Positions 1-8,603 of a DNA stretch of 64,000 bases are shown piece after piece; the stretch's first letter is position 1; each line of letters starts with the position of its first letter. The stretch comes from Olsenella_L sp051876355 (lineage in GTDB: Bacteria; Actinomycetota; Coriobacteriia; Coriobacteriales; Atopobiaceae): contig JBJEHU010000038.1 of the NCBI GenBank assembly GCA_051876355.1, forward strand, positions 1 to 64,000. The letters are read 5' to 3'. The notes below the pieces were generated by a model. The model made no database searches. It saw only the letters and a list, made by a program, of their open reading frames with translations, and was not told where the DNA came from. Both the position numbers and the translations under genes were made by a program.

Positions 1-31
1 TTCTTCAGATTTTCAATCGAGGAGGAACATC

Positions 32-832
32 ATGCTCGTCGTGATACGCGGAGCAGGAGATCTTGCATCGGGCATCGCGGTGCGCCTGCATAGGGCAGGA
101 TGCGCCATCTGCATGCTCGACATTGCCGTGCCGACCGCTGTGAGGCGCACGGTCGCCTTCAGCGAAGCGATACGCCTCGGCGAGACGCAGGTGGAAGATG
201 TCACAGGAAAGCTTGCACAGACACCGGAAGAGGCGCTCGCGCTGGCAAGAAGCGGCGTCATTGCCGTGCTCGTCGACCCGGACGGTGCCATGATACCGGC
301 GCTCCATCCGGACGTGCTTGTCGATGCGATCCTCGCAAAGAGGAATCTCGGCACGACGAAGGGCATGGCTCCTGTCGTTATCGGCGTCGGCCCCGGCTTC
401 ACGGCACCTGTCGACTGCCATGCCTGCGTCGAGACGAAGCGTGGCCATGAATTGGGCCGTGTCTACTATGAAGGGTCGCCGATTCCCAATACCGGCGTCC
501 CGGGAATGATTGCAGGACACGCAGCGGACCGGGTGCTGAGAGCACCAGCTGATGGTGTGTTCGAGCCGGTGCTCGAGATCGGCGATGTCGTCTGTGCCGG
601 GGATATCGCAGCTACCGTGGCAGGCGTGCCCCTGCCCTGCACGATCGACGGCGTCATCCGCGGGCTGCTCCAGGAGGGGGTCCCTGTCACGCGCGGCATG
701 AAGTCGGGAGACATCGATCCGCGCGGGGTCGTCGAGCACTGCTTCACGGTCTCCGACAAGGCGCGTGCGATCGGCGGCGGCGTGCTCGAAGCGATCTGCG
801 GCCTTTCCGGCGCGTTCGGAAGGAGCTGGTGA
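32..832 (+). CDS. yqeB: YqeB/EF2563-family selenium-dependent molybdenum hydroxylase system protein
   Basis: This 266-residue protein belongs to the family that accompanies selenium-dependent molybdenum hydroxylases. Its biochemical role is unsettled; it is thought to act in maturation of the labile selenium-containing cofactor. The N-terminus (residues 1-15) is a dinucleotide-binding-like turn, VIRGAGDLASGIA, followed by a Rossmann-like half, and the C-terminal half has the biotinyl/lipoyl-like stretch RAPADGVFEP that is typical of the family. The length is normal. A strong RBS, GAGGAGG, lies 8-9 bases before the ATG. The stop overlaps the selD start by one base (TGATG), which indicates translational coupling. 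It is the first complete gene in the window; the operon probably starts upstream, where the hydroxylase itself may lie. Confidence 0.86.
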   Translation: MLVVIRGAGDLASGIAVRLHRAGCAICMLDIAVPTAVRRTVAFSEAIRLGETQVEDVTGKLAQTPEEALALARSGVIAVLVDPDGAMIPALHPDVLVDAILAKRNLGTTKGMAPVVIGVGPGFTAPVDCHACVETKRGHELGRVYYEGSPIPNTGVPGMIAGHAADRVLRAPADGVFEPVLEIGDVVCAGDIAATVAGVPLPCTIDGVIRGLLQEGVPVTRGMKSGDIDPRGVVEHCFTVSDKARAIGGGVLEAICGLSGAFGRSW

Positions 833-1893
833 TGGAAGAGGATATCAAGCTCACGAAGCTTGCCGAATGTGCTGGCTGCGGTGCCAAGGTCGGCGCCGGC
901 CAGCTTGCAGAGCTCCTTTCCGGCCTTTCCGTGCACACGGATCCGAACCTGCTTGTCGGCTTCGACAAATCAGATGATGCGGCGGTCTACAAAGTATCTG
1001 ACAATCTGGCGATTGTCTTCACGACCGACTTCTTCCCGCCGATTGCAGACGATCCCTATACGTTTGGTGCCATCGCAGCGACGAATGCCCTCTCCGACAT
1101 CTATGCAATGGGCGGAGAGCCGAAGATCGCCCTGAACGTTATGGCCGTGCCGGAGGATATGCCGAAGGAGGCCGTGCACGAGATCCTGCGCGGCGGCTAT
1201 GAGAAGGTCTATGAGGCAGATGCCCTGATTGTCGGCGGCCACTCGATCTTCGATCCGGAGCCGAAATACGGCCTCGCGGTTCTGGGCTTCGTCGATCCGA
1301 AGAAGATGTACACGAATTCGGGCGCCAGGCCGGGAGACGTGCTCGTCTATACGAAGCCTTCCGGCATCGGCGTCATGGTCACAGCCGCAAAGGGCGGCCT
1401 CGCCGAGGCGGCGGATGTCTCTTCCTGCGAGTCCATCATGCAGACGCTCAACCGCTATGCCCGCGATGTGATGGTCTCCTTCGACGTCCACGCCGTGACG
1501 GACATCACCGGCTTTGGCATGCTCGGCCATCTGCTTGAGATGGCGCAGGGCGCAGATGTCGATATCCAGCTCTATCCCGAGGCCGTGACGTTTCTGCCGC
1601 ATGTGCTCGAATGGGCAGAGCTCGGCATACTCCCCTCGGGCCTCTACCGGAACCGCCACTTCGCAGAGAACGAGGTCGCCGCAGGGGATGCGCCAATGGC
1701 AGTCCAGGATGCGCTCTTCTGCCCGGAGACCTCGGGCGGCCTCATGATCGCTGTCGCTCCGGACGATGCAGAAGCGCTCGTCTCGGCGCTTCGGGCAGAC
1801 GGCCGGGTCCCTGCAGCAGACATCGTCGGCACAGTGGGGCCGCATCTCGGCGGCCCGCGCATCACGCTCGAGAAAGGACGCCCATGGCGCTGA
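832..1893 (+). CDS. selD: Selenide, water dikinase SelD
   Basis: SelD makes selenophosphate from selenide and ATP in the cytosol. The protein is 353 residues, the normal length. The N-terminal catalytic loop reads ECAGCGAKVG (Cys13 and Cys16). Cys16 aligns with the essential Cys/Sec of the family, while the second Cys of the E. coli GCGC motif is Ala here. The glycine-rich ATP-binding core follows, including DDAAVY, TTDFFPP and the C-terminal CPETSGGLMIAV. No selA, selB or tRNA-Sec gene is seen nearby, and the flanking yqeB and xdhC genes suggest that the selenophosphate serves a molybdenum hydroxylase rather than selenocysteine. I chose ATG 832 over the GTG at 829 because of the TGATG overlap. 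Confidence 0.95.
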   Translation: MEEDIKLTKLAECAGCGAKVGAGQLAELLSGLSVHTDPNLLVGFDKSDDAAVYKVSDNLAIVFTTDFFPPIADDPYTFGAIAATNALSDIYAMGGEPKIALNVMAVPEDMPKEAVHEILRGGYEKVYEADALIVGGHSIFDPEPKYGLAVLGFVDPKKMYTNSGARPGDVLVYTKPSGIGVMVTAAKGGLAEAADVSSCESIMQTLNRYARDVMVSFDVHAVTDITGFGMLGHLLEMAQGADVDIQLYPEAVTFLPHVLEWAELGILPSGLYRNRHFAENEVAAGDAPMAVQDALFCPETSGGLMIAVAPDDAEALVSALRADGRVPAADIVGTVGPHLGGPRITLEKGRPWR

Positions 1894-2921
1894 CAGATTC
1901 GCATGAGACCCTGCGCGACGAGGCCTTCGTGGGTGAGCTTGCCCGTCATCTCGAGGCAGGAGAGCGTCTGGCTCTTTCCTCGATATTGGCGACACGTGGC
2001 TCCATGCCCCGGCATGCAGGCGCGCGCATGGCAGTGTTTGAGGACGGCAGCTTTGCCGGCACGATCGGCGGCGGCCACATCGAGCAGATGGCACAGGAGC
2101 GCTCGAAGGCACTTCTGGCAACGGCAGACGAAAGCCTGCCTTCCGAGCTCGAATGGTATACGCATGCCAAGACGCAGATGGCCTGCGGCGGCGATGCGCT
2201 CGTGAGCATCGAGGTCTGGGGGCCTGAGCACCTGGGGCTCCTCGAAGAGATTGTTACGGCGCTCAGGGAGAAGAAGACGCTCTGGCTCGTCGAGACCTGG
2301 GAAGAGGGCAGACCTGCACTCCGGCTCGGCAGGAAGGAGAGCTTCTCTCCTGAGGCGGCGAAGGAATGCTCCGATGTCTGCTACTGGAACGAGGGGGCCA
2401 AGCGCTACACCGAGCCCATCGGCCCCGATCCCGTTGCCTGGATCTTCGGTGGCGGACATGTCGGCGAGGCGCTCGTGCCGGTGCTTGCATCGGTAGGATT
2501 CAGACCTGTCGTCGTCGATGACCGCAAAGACATCTGCGTGCCTGAGCGCTTCCCGAAGGCAGAGCGCACGATCCTCGCCGACTTCAGAGATCTTGCAGGA
2601 GCAGGCATCGCGGTTGCGCCCGAAGATTTCGTCGTCGTGCTCACGCATGGGCATGCGGCAGACATCGATGTGCTCGAGCAGACCGTGCCCGTGCATCCTG
2701 CCTACATCGGCTGCATCGGCAGCCGCGGCAAGGCGGCCTTTGCGAGAAAGACGCTTGTGGAGCGCGGCATCCCGAAGGAGGACGCCGATGCGATCCATCT
2801 GCCGATCGGCGAGGCGATTCTCGCCGTCACGCCGGCAGAGATTGCGGTCTCTATCGCAGCGGAGATGATCCGCTGCCGGGCAGAGCTCCGTCCGATTGTG
2901 CCTCATGCAGGAAAGCACTGA
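1884..2921 (+). CDS. XdhC-family molybdenum hydroxylase maturation factor
   Basis: XdhC/CoxI-family proteins bind molybdenum cofactor, help add its terminal sulfur (or here possibly selenium) ligand and insert it into xanthine dehydrogenase-type enzymes. The 345-residue protein has the N-terminal XdhC_CoxI domain at about residues 20-80, with ATRGSMPRHAGARM and TIGGGHIE, a conserved MACGG cysteine near residue 100, and a C-terminal Rossmann domain from about residue 185 beginning IFGGGHVGEAL. The ATG lies 10 bases inside the selD 3' end. In-frame codons upstream are selD shadow and lack an RBS. Its place directly after selD supports a role in the selenium-dependent branch of the family. Confidence 0.9.
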   Translation: MALTDSHETLRDEAFVGELARHLEAGERLALSSILATRGSMPRHAGARMAVFEDGSFAGTIGGGHIEQMAQERSKALLATADESLPSELEWYTHAKTQMACGGDALVSIEVWGPEHLGLLEEIVTALREKKTLWLVETWEEGRPALRLGRKESFSPEAAKECSDVCYWNEGAKRYTEPIGPDPVAWIFGGGHVGEALVPVLASVGFRPVVVDDRKDICVPERFPKAERTILADFRDLAGAGIAVAPEDFVVVLTHGHAADIDVLEQTVPVHPAYIGCIGSRGKAAFARKTLVERGIPKEDADAIHLPIGEAILAVTPAEIAVSIAAEMIRCRAELRPIVPHAGKH

Positions 2922-2986
2922 TTTCCTGACGAGATAGCAATGCCGGGGTGCAGGGGGCATCCGGCCAGAAAAGAGAGAGGAAGAAC

Positions 2987-3847
2987 ATGACGGACACTAT
3001 GACACGCCGCGCCTTCGCGTGCGGCAGCGCCGCAGTGGCGGCAGCCGTGCTCTCTGCCTGCAGCAGCAATGGCAGCACAAGCGCATCCGGAGGCTCGAGC
3101 TCCGCGTCTGACGAGAAGCAGAAGCTCATCGTCTTTGCGGCGGCATCGCTCACGGAGTCGCTCACGAAGGCAGGAGACTCCTTCGGAAGCCAGCAGAACT
3201 GCGAGATGAGCTACAACTTCGATTCCTCGGGCACGCTCAAGACGCAGATCCAGAACGGCGCCGAGGCGGATGTCTTCATCTCTGCGGGACAGAAGCAGAT
3301 GAACCAGCTCGATGCTGAAGCCACGTCCGGAAACGACGAAGGCCTCGATTTCATCGACCACTCCACCCGCTTCGATATCCTCGAGAACAAGGTCACGCTC
3401 GTCGTGCCGGAGGGCAACCCGAAGTCCATCACGAGCTTCGACGACCTCGCAGAGCGCCTGAAGGCACATGATGTCCTTCTTGCTATGGGCAACTCCGACG
3501 TGCCGGTCGGCCAGTACACGCAGAAGATCCTTGCCTACTACAACCTCGACGAGAACGAGCTCGCAAATGCCGGCTGCATCACGTATGGCACGAACGTGAA
3601 GGAGGTCACGACGCAGGTCTCCGAAGGTGCGGTCGACTGCGGCATCATCTACAAGACTGATGCGACATCTGCGGGCCTTACGGTCGTCGATGAGGCGACG
3701 AAGGATATGTGCGGACAGGTCGTCTATCCGGCGGCAGCCTTGAAGGAGGCACCGAATGCTGACGGCGCTGCGGCCTTCCTCGAGTTCCTGAAGGGCTCCG
3801 AGGCCTCTGCCGACTTCGAGGAAGTCGGCTTCACGCCGCTCTCCTAG
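2987..3847 (+). CDS. modA: Molybdate ABC transporter substrate-binding lipoprotein ModA
   Basis: ModA captures molybdate (or tungstate) outside the membrane and delivers it to ModBC. The 286-residue precursor has a twin-arginine-like, lipoprotein-type N-terminus: TRRAFACGSAAVAAAVLSAC, with the acylated Cys near residue 24, followed by a Ser/Gly linker. The mature start LIVFAAASLTESL is the hallmark oxyanion-binding segment of ModA. The start was set at ATG 2987 because AGAGAGAGG precedes it by 6-7 bases; the in-frame ATG at 2948 has no RBS and would disrupt the signal peptide. modB and modC follow directly. Confidence 0.94.
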   Translation: MTDTMTRRAFACGSAAVAAAVLSACSSNGSTSASGGSSSASDEKQKLIVFAAASLTESLTKAGDSFGSQQNCEMSYNFDSSGTLKTQIQNGAEADVFISAGQKQMNQLDAEATSGNDEGLDFIDHSTRFDILENKVTLVVPEGNPKSITSFDDLAERLKAHDVLLAMGNSDVPVGQYTQKILAYYNLDENELANAGCITYGTNVKEVTTQVSEGAVDCGIIYKTDATSAGLTVVDEATKDMCGQVVYPAAALKEAPNADGAAAFLEFLKGSEASADFEEVGFTPLS

Positions 3848-3886
3848 TCTGCTTCCTGTCATTCCTGCATCCGAGGAGGTGCTCTG

Positions 3887-4570
3887 ATGGATCTCTTTCC
3901 GCTCTGGAATTCGCTGCGCATCGCGCTTCTGGCGACGATTGCGACGTTCTTTCTGGGCATCTGGCTCGCCGGCGTCGTCGAGCGGGCACCTCGGGTGCTG
4001 AAAGGCATCCTCGATGTGATCCTGACCCTGCCGCTCGTGCTGCCGCCGACCGTTGTCGGCTACCTGATCCTGCTCGTCTTCGGGCCGAAGCGCCCTCTGG
4101 GCCTCTGGCTCATGGAGACGTTCGGCTCAAGGCTCACCATGGTGTGGCAGGGCGCGGTCGTAGCCTGCGTCGTCGTGAGCTTCCCGCTCATGTACCGCAC
4201 GGCAAGAGGTGCCTTCGAATCGTTCGACCAGACGCTTGCCGATGCGGCCTCCACGCTCGGCAAGTCCGGCATCTGGACATTCTGGCGCGTCAAGATGCCA
4301 GCCTGCCGCTCCGGCATCATCGCCGGCATGGTGCTTGCCTTCGCCCGTGCCTTGGGCGAGTACGGCGCGACGTCGATGGTGGCAGGCTATACGCCGGGCT
4401 CGACCGCGACCGTGGCGACGACGGTCTATCAGCTCTGGCGCACGGGCGACGATGCCGGCGCCCTCACCTGGGTCCTCATCAATCTTGCGATATCCTCGGT
4501 CGTGCTGCTTGCGATGAACATGTTCGAAGGCCGCGCACGCAGCCAGAAGGCAGCGAGAAAGGGGGCATAA
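3887..4570 (+). CDS. modB: Molybdate ABC transporter permease ModB
   Basis: This is the membrane channel subunit of the molybdate importer. The 227-residue protein has about five hydrophobic segments and the binding-protein-dependent permease EAA loop DAASTLGKSGIWTFWRVKMP near residues 120-140, followed by ARALGEYGATSMVAG, which is strongly conserved in ModB. An RBS, GAGGAGG, precedes the ATG. Its TAA stop shares one base with the modC ATG (TAATG). Confidence 0.95.
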   Translation: MDLFPLWNSLRIALLATIATFFLGIWLAGVVERAPRVLKGILDVILTLPLVLPPTVVGYLILLVFGPKRPLGLWLMETFGSRLTMVWQGAVVACVVVSFPLMYRTARGAFESFDQTLADAASTLGKSGIWTFWRVKMPACRSGIIAGMVLAFARALGEYGATSMVAGYTPGSTATVATTVYQLWRTGDDAGALTWVLINLAISSVVLLAMNMFEGRARSQKAARKGA

Positions 4571-5655
4571 TGTCTCTCGAAGTCGATATAGAGAAAGATC
4601 TCGGCAGCTTCCAGCTCGATGTGCATTTCAGGACAGCCACATCGCATGAGACGTTTGCCCTCCTGGGAGCCTCGGGCTGCGGCAAGAGCCTGACGCTTCG
4701 CGCCATTGCCGGCCTCATGAAGCCGGATACAGGCCGCATCGTCCTGAACGGCCGGGTGCTCTTTGACAGCGAAGCCCATATCGATGTGAAGCCGCGTGAG
4801 AGGCATGTCGGCTATCTCTTCCAGCAGTACGCGCTCTTCCCGAACATGTCTGTCCTCAAGAATGTCATGGCAGGCGCTGAGGGTGCGACCCGCGAGGAGC
4901 GCCTTGCACGTACGCAGAAAGAGATCGTGCGCATGCAGCTCTCGGGCCTCGAGCGCTTGAAGCCGGCACAGCTCTCAGGCGGCCAGCAGCAGCGCTGTGC
5001 GCTTGCGCGCATCCTTGCGGGCGGCCCACAGATCCTGCTGCTCGATGAGCCGTTCAGCGCGCTCGATGGGTATCTGCGCTGGCAGCTCGAGCTCGAGCTT
5101 GCGGACACGCTGAAGTCGTTTCCGGGCGGTGCCGTCTTCGTGAGCCACAGCCGCGATGAGGTCTACCGCCTCGCCGACGAGATCTGCGTGATCTCCAAGG
5201 GGCATACAGAAGAATGCGCGCCGACCCACGAGTTCTTCGCGCATCCGAAGACCCTGGCGGCAGCGCTCATCTCGGGCTGCAAGAACATCAGCGAGGCCAA
5301 GGTGCTGCCAGACGGCAGGCTCAGCTGTATCGACTGGGGCGTCACGCTCGAGACGGAAGACGTCGCACCAAAAGAGACGACCCATGTCGGCATCCGTGCG
5401 CACTACTTTGAGGTGGCAGAAGAGGGGGCAGAAGGCCCGAACCGGATTCCCTGCACGGTCAGGCGCATAGTCGAGTCGCCGTTCTCGGTCATCTGCATGC
5501 TCCAGACGCCCGGTCCAGGAGAGCTCCGCTATGAGCTGGGCAAGGACGCATGGGCACGGCTCGGCAATCCCGACAGGCTTGTGCTGTCATGTGACCCCAC
5601 GTCCGTGATGCCGCTCATCTCCGATGCAAAGGGGGTGTCCGATGCGAGATCTTGA
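4570..5655 (+). CDS. modC: Molybdate ABC transporter ATP-binding protein ModC
   Basis: ModC powers molybdate import from the cytosolic face. The 361-residue protein has Walker A GASGCGKS at about residue 34, the Q-loop LFQQYALFPNM, the signature LSGGQQQR, Walker B ILLLDEPFSALD and the H-loop VFVSHSRDEVY. A C-terminal regulatory (TOBE/MOP-like) region of about 120 residues follows. The ATG overlaps the modB stop, so longer in-frame starts upstream are ignored. The end runs 14 bases past the preferred moaA start. Confidence 0.94.
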   Translation: MSLEVDIEKDLGSFQLDVHFRTATSHETFALLGASGCGKSLTLRAIAGLMKPDTGRIVLNGRVLFDSEAHIDVKPRERHVGYLFQQYALFPNMSVLKNVMAGAEGATREERLARTQKEIVRMQLSGLERLKPAQLSGGQQQRCALARILAGGPQILLLDEPFSALDGYLRWQLELELADTLKSFPGGAVFVSHSRDEVYRLADEICVISKGHTEECAPTHEFFAHPKTLAAALISGCKNISEAKVLPDGRLSCIDWGVTLETEDVAPKETTHVGIRAHYFEVAEEGAEGPNRIPCTVRRIVESPFSVICMLQTPGPGELRYELGKDAWARLGNPDRLVLSCDPTSVMPLISDAKGVSDARS

Positions 5656-6595
5656 GGGGCGCTCGATCGACTACCTGAGGATCTCGGTCACGGACCTCTG
5701 CTCGCTTCGCTGCATCTACTGCATGCCCGAAGAAGGCGTGCACAAGTGTGCGCACAAAGACATCCTCTCGTTCGAGGAGATAGCAGAGATAGCTGCAGCC
5801 GCAGCGCGTCTCGGCGTGCACAAGATCCGCCTCACCGGCGGAGAGCCGCTCGTGCGGCGCGGCGTGCCTGAGCTTGTGCGCATGCTTGCTGCAATCCCTG
5901 GCATCGACGAAGTGGACATGACGACAAACGGGGTGCTCCTGGCGCCGCTTGCAGAAGAGCTCAAGGCAGCAGGGCTCACGCGTCTCAATATCAGCCTCGA
6001 TACGCTTGACCCTCAGCTCTACCGGAAGATCACCCGTACGGGCGAGCTCAAAGATGCAATTGCTGGCATCGAAGCGGCACGTGCCGCAGGATTTCAGGGC
6101 ACGAAGATCGACTGCGTGCTTCTGGGCGGCGTGAACGACGATGACTGGGTCCAGGTTGCAGGGCTTGCCAGGAAGGACGTAGCATCGGTCCGCTTCATCG
6201 AGCTCATGCCGATGGGGGAGTGTGCCCACTGGCCGTGCGAGCGCTTCGTGTCGGCGGATGCCGTGCTCGAGAAGATGCCGTTCCTTGTGCCGGCAGGCTC
6301 TGACGGCGTCGCTGAGCTCTACTCCGCTCCTGGCTGGGAAGGGACCATAGGGCTCATACGGCCCATGACGCACAGGTTCTGTGCGGGGTGCGGCAGGATC
6401 CGGCTGACATCGGATGGCAGGCTCAAGCCCTGTCTCCATGCGCGGGTCGAAGTTCCGCTCCGGGGCCTTCACGGCGAGGCGCTCGAACAGGCGTTCAGGC
6501 AAGCAATTGCCCTGAAGCCTGAGCGCCATCACATGGATATCGCAGAAGGCCGCACGAGCGATTCGTGCCGGCCGATGAACGAGATAGGAGGCTAG
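5642..6595 (+). CDS. moaA: GTP 3',8-cyclase MoaA
   Basis: MoaA is a radical SAM enzyme that converts GTP to 3',8-cyclo-GTP, the first step of molybdopterin synthesis. The 317-residue protein has the N-terminal radical SAM cluster motif CSLRCIYC (residues 18-25), the SAM-binding GGEPLVR, a second 4Fe-4S site in FCAGCGRIRLTSDGRLKPC and the C-terminal Gly-Gly needed for activity (NEIGG). ATG 5642 is preferred because AAGGGGGTG precedes it; an in-frame ATG at 5624 would add six residues. It overlaps modC and is followed immediately by moaC. Confidence 0.96.
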   Translation: MRDLEGRSIDYLRISVTDLCSLRCIYCMPEEGVHKCAHKDILSFEEIAEIAAAAARLGVHKIRLTGGEPLVRRGVPELVRMLAAIPGIDEVDMTTNGVLLAPLAEELKAAGLTRLNISLDTLDPQLYRKITRTGELKDAIAGIEAARAAGFQGTKIDCVLLGGVNDDDWVQVAGLARKDVASVRFIELMPMGECAHWPCERFVSADAVLEKMPFLVPAGSDGVAELYSAPGWEGTIGLIRPMTHRFCAGCGRIRLTSDGRLKPCLHARVEVPLRGLHGEALEQAFRQAIALKPERHHMDIAEGRTSDSCRPMNEIGG

Positions 6596-6596
6596 C

Positions 6597-7076
6597 GTGG
6601 AGCCAGAGCTCACGCATTTCAACGAGGAAGGGCGTGCGCGCATGGTCGACGTGACGCCCAAGGACGTCACGCACCGCATCGCACGTGCTGCCGGCAAGGT
6701 CCTCATGAACGGGCAGACGCTCGATCTCATCAAGTCCGGCGGCATCAAGAAGGGCGATGCGCTTGCCGTCGCGCAGGTCGCAGGCATCATGGCAGCAAAG
6801 AGGACGTGGGAGACGATCCCCATGTGCCACCAGATCCCGCTCACGGGCGTCGATGTGCACTTTGCCTATGAGCCTGACGGCATTGCCGTCGAGGCCATCT
6901 GCCGTTGCGATGCGAAGACCGGTGTCGAGATGGAGGCGCTCACCGCGTGCTCTGTCGCCTGCCTCACGATCTACGATATGGCAAAAGCGGTGCAGCGCGA
7001 CATGGAGATAACGGATATCCGCCTGCTCGAGAAGGATGGCGGGAAGAGCGGACATTTCGTGAGGGGAGAGGCATGA
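6597..7076 (+). CDS. moaC: Cyclic pyranopterin monophosphate synthase MoaC
   Basis: MoaC turns 3',8-cyclo-GTP into cPMP, completing the first stage of molybdopterin synthesis. The 159-residue sequence is canonical: MVDVTPKDVTHR near residue 16, MCHQIPLTG, KTGVEMEALTACSVACLTIYDMAKA, and the Lys-rich active-site positions around GGIKKGDALAVAQ. Translation starts at a GTG with GGAG six bases upstream, just after the moaA stop. The stop overlaps the next ATG (ATGA). Confidence 0.96.
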   Translation: MEPELTHFNEEGRARMVDVTPKDVTHRIARAAGKVLMNGQTLDLIKSGGIKKGDALAVAQVAGIMAAKRTWETIPMCHQIPLTGVDVHFAYEPDGIAVEAICRCDAKTGVEMEALTACSVACLTIYDMAKAVQRDMEITDIRLLEKDGGKSGHFVRGEA

Positions 7077-7540
7077 GCGAAGGCGCTAGGATGCCGGAAG
7101 GACAGGTGCTTGCCTGCTGCATCAGCACGAAGAAAGGGACGAGGAAGACCCCGGTCGACCATCTCGACCTCGTAGTGGGAAAAGGCATAGAAGGCGATGC
7201 CCATGCGGGAAACTGGCACCGTCAGGTGAGCTTGCTTGCCGATGAGGCAGTCGAGCGCATGCGGGCAAAGGGCATCGACCTTCACGCCGGAGACTTCGCC
7301 GAGAACGTGCTTGTCTCGGGCATGGACCTGAAGGAGCTGCCCGTCGGCACGGTGCTCGATGCGGGGACAGCACGCCTTGCGGTCACGCAGATTGGCAAGA
7401 CCTGCCACAATGACTGCGAAATCAGAAGGCTCACGGGCATGTGCGTGATGCCGACAGACGGCATCTTCACGATCGTTATCAGAAACGGCACCCTGCGTGC
7501 CGGCGACACCATCCGCATCGTGCCGGAAGACGAGGCCTGA
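7073..7540 (+). CDS. MOSC domain protein
   Basis: This is a 155-residue stand-alone MOSC domain. MOSC domains are the C-terminal module of molybdenum cofactor sulfurases and of YiiM-like reductases, and are thought to bind or transfer sulfur or molybdopterin. Visible hallmarks are GIEGDAHAG near residue 40, LHAGDFAENVLVSG and a conserved cysteine in IGKTCHNDCEI near residue 117. The gene starts inside moaC (ATGA overlap), between moaC and a MoeA-like gene, which places it in cofactor maturation. I infer sulfur or selenium handling only from the family and context. Confidence 0.88.
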   Translation: MSEGARMPEGQVLACCISTKKGTRKTPVDHLDLVVGKGIEGDAHAGNWHRQVSLLADEAVERMRAKGIDLHAGDFAENVLVSGMDLKELPVGTVLDAGTARLAVTQIGKTCHNDCEIRRLTGMCVMPTDGIFTIVIRNGTLRAGDTIRIVPEDEA

Positions 7541-7551
7541 GGGAGGCTATC

Positions 7552-8598
7552 ATGAAGCTCATACGTACCGAAGATGCTGTAGGACACGTGCTCTGCCACG
7601 ATATGACGCAGATCGTCTCCGAAGGAGAGAGACGCTTCAAGGGTCCGCGCTTCAAGAAGGGCCATGTGGTTGCGCCGGAGGATATCCCCGTGCTTCTCTC
7701 CATGGGAAAGGAGCACCTCTACGTCTGGGAGATGGAGCCAGGCATGCTGCATGAGAACGATGCAGCGAAGCGCCTGGCAGCCCTCTGCCTCGGCGAAGGG
7801 ACCGTGGCCTCGGGCGAGCCGTCAGAAGGCAAGATCGGCATCAATGCTGCGATGGACGGCGTCTTCCTCGTTGATACGGAGCGGCTCTATGCGGTGAACT
7901 CCGTCGACGAGGTCATGGTCGCAACGCGCAAGGGCAACTTCGGCGTGAAGGCAGGAGATGCTCTGGCAGGCACCCGCGTGATTCCGCTTGTCGTAGAGGA
8001 GAGCACGGTGCAGAAGGCCGAGCGTGCGGCAGGAGGTCGTCCCCTCATGTGCGTGAAGCCGTATTCGATCCTCACGGCTGCTGTCATCGCTACCGGCTCC
8101 GAAGTGAAGAAGGGCCTCATCCAGGACCGCTTCACGCCTGTCATGGAGAAGAAGCTCGCCGAGTTCGGCGTCACGACGACGTTCGTCTCCCGTCCAGGGG
8201 ATAACGTGGACGATATCGTGGACGCAATTCATGAGGCAGAAGATGAAGAGGCAGAGCTCATCCTCTGCACGGGCGGCATGAGTGTCGACCCGGATGACAA
8301 CACGCCGGGTGCCATCAAGCGTGCAGGTGCGCGCATCGTGACGTATGGTGCGCCGGTGCTGCCAGGCGCAATGCTGCTCGTGGGATACCTCGAGGAAGGC
8401 CACAAAGGGCGTCCTGTCCCCATCCTCGGCGTGCCGGGATGCGCAATGTACAATGCGGCGACCGTGCTCGACCTTGTCCTTCCCCGCATCATCGCAGAGG
8501 TGCCGCTCGAGAAGCGCGACTTCGTCGAACTCGGCGAGGGTGGCCTGTGCTTGAGATGCAAGACCTGCACCTATCCGGTATGCCCATTCGGGAAGTGA
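7552..8598 (+). CDS. MoeA-like molybdopterin-binding protein with Cys-rich tail
   Basis: This 348-residue protein has a MoCF_biosynth-type domain at about residues 175-320, with TGSEVKKG, LILCTGGMSVDPDDNTPGAI and GVPGCAMYNAATVLDLVLPR. It resembles the MoeA/MogA fold used to insert molybdenum into adenylylated molybdopterin. It lacks the full four-domain MoeA layout and is about 60 residues shorter than MoeA. It ends with a Cys-rich tail, CLRCKTCTYPVCPFGK (four Cys), which looks able to bind metal or an Fe-S cluster. The start has GAGGGAGG upstream. It could act as the MoeA of this pathway or as a regulator or carrier of the selenium-modified cofactor. Confidence 0.82.
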   Translation: MKLIRTEDAVGHVLCHDMTQIVSEGERRFKGPRFKKGHVVAPEDIPVLLSMGKEHLYVWEMEPGMLHENDAAKRLAALCLGEGTVASGEPSEGKIGINAAMDGVFLVDTERLYAVNSVDEVMVATRKGNFGVKAGDALAGTRVIPLVVEESTVQKAERAAGGRPLMCVKPYSILTAAVIATGSEVKKGLIQDRFTPVMEKKLAEFGVTTTFVSRPGDNVDDIVDAIHEAEDEEAELILCTGGMSVDPDDNTPGAIKRAGARIVTYGAPVLPGAMLLVGYLEEGHKGRPVPILGVPGCAMYNAATVLDLVLPRIIAEVPLEKRDFVELGEGGLCLRCKTCTYPVCPFGK

Positions 8599-8603
8599 GC
8601 ATC

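Noticed and set aside
970..2121. Long open frame on the minus strand over selD and xdhC
   Set aside because: It mirrors the codon bias of high-GC sense genes, has no recognisable domain or RBS, and overlaps two certain genes.
2922..2986. Molybdenum cofactor riboswitch before modA
   Set aside because: The 65-base gap is too short and shows no conserved elements.
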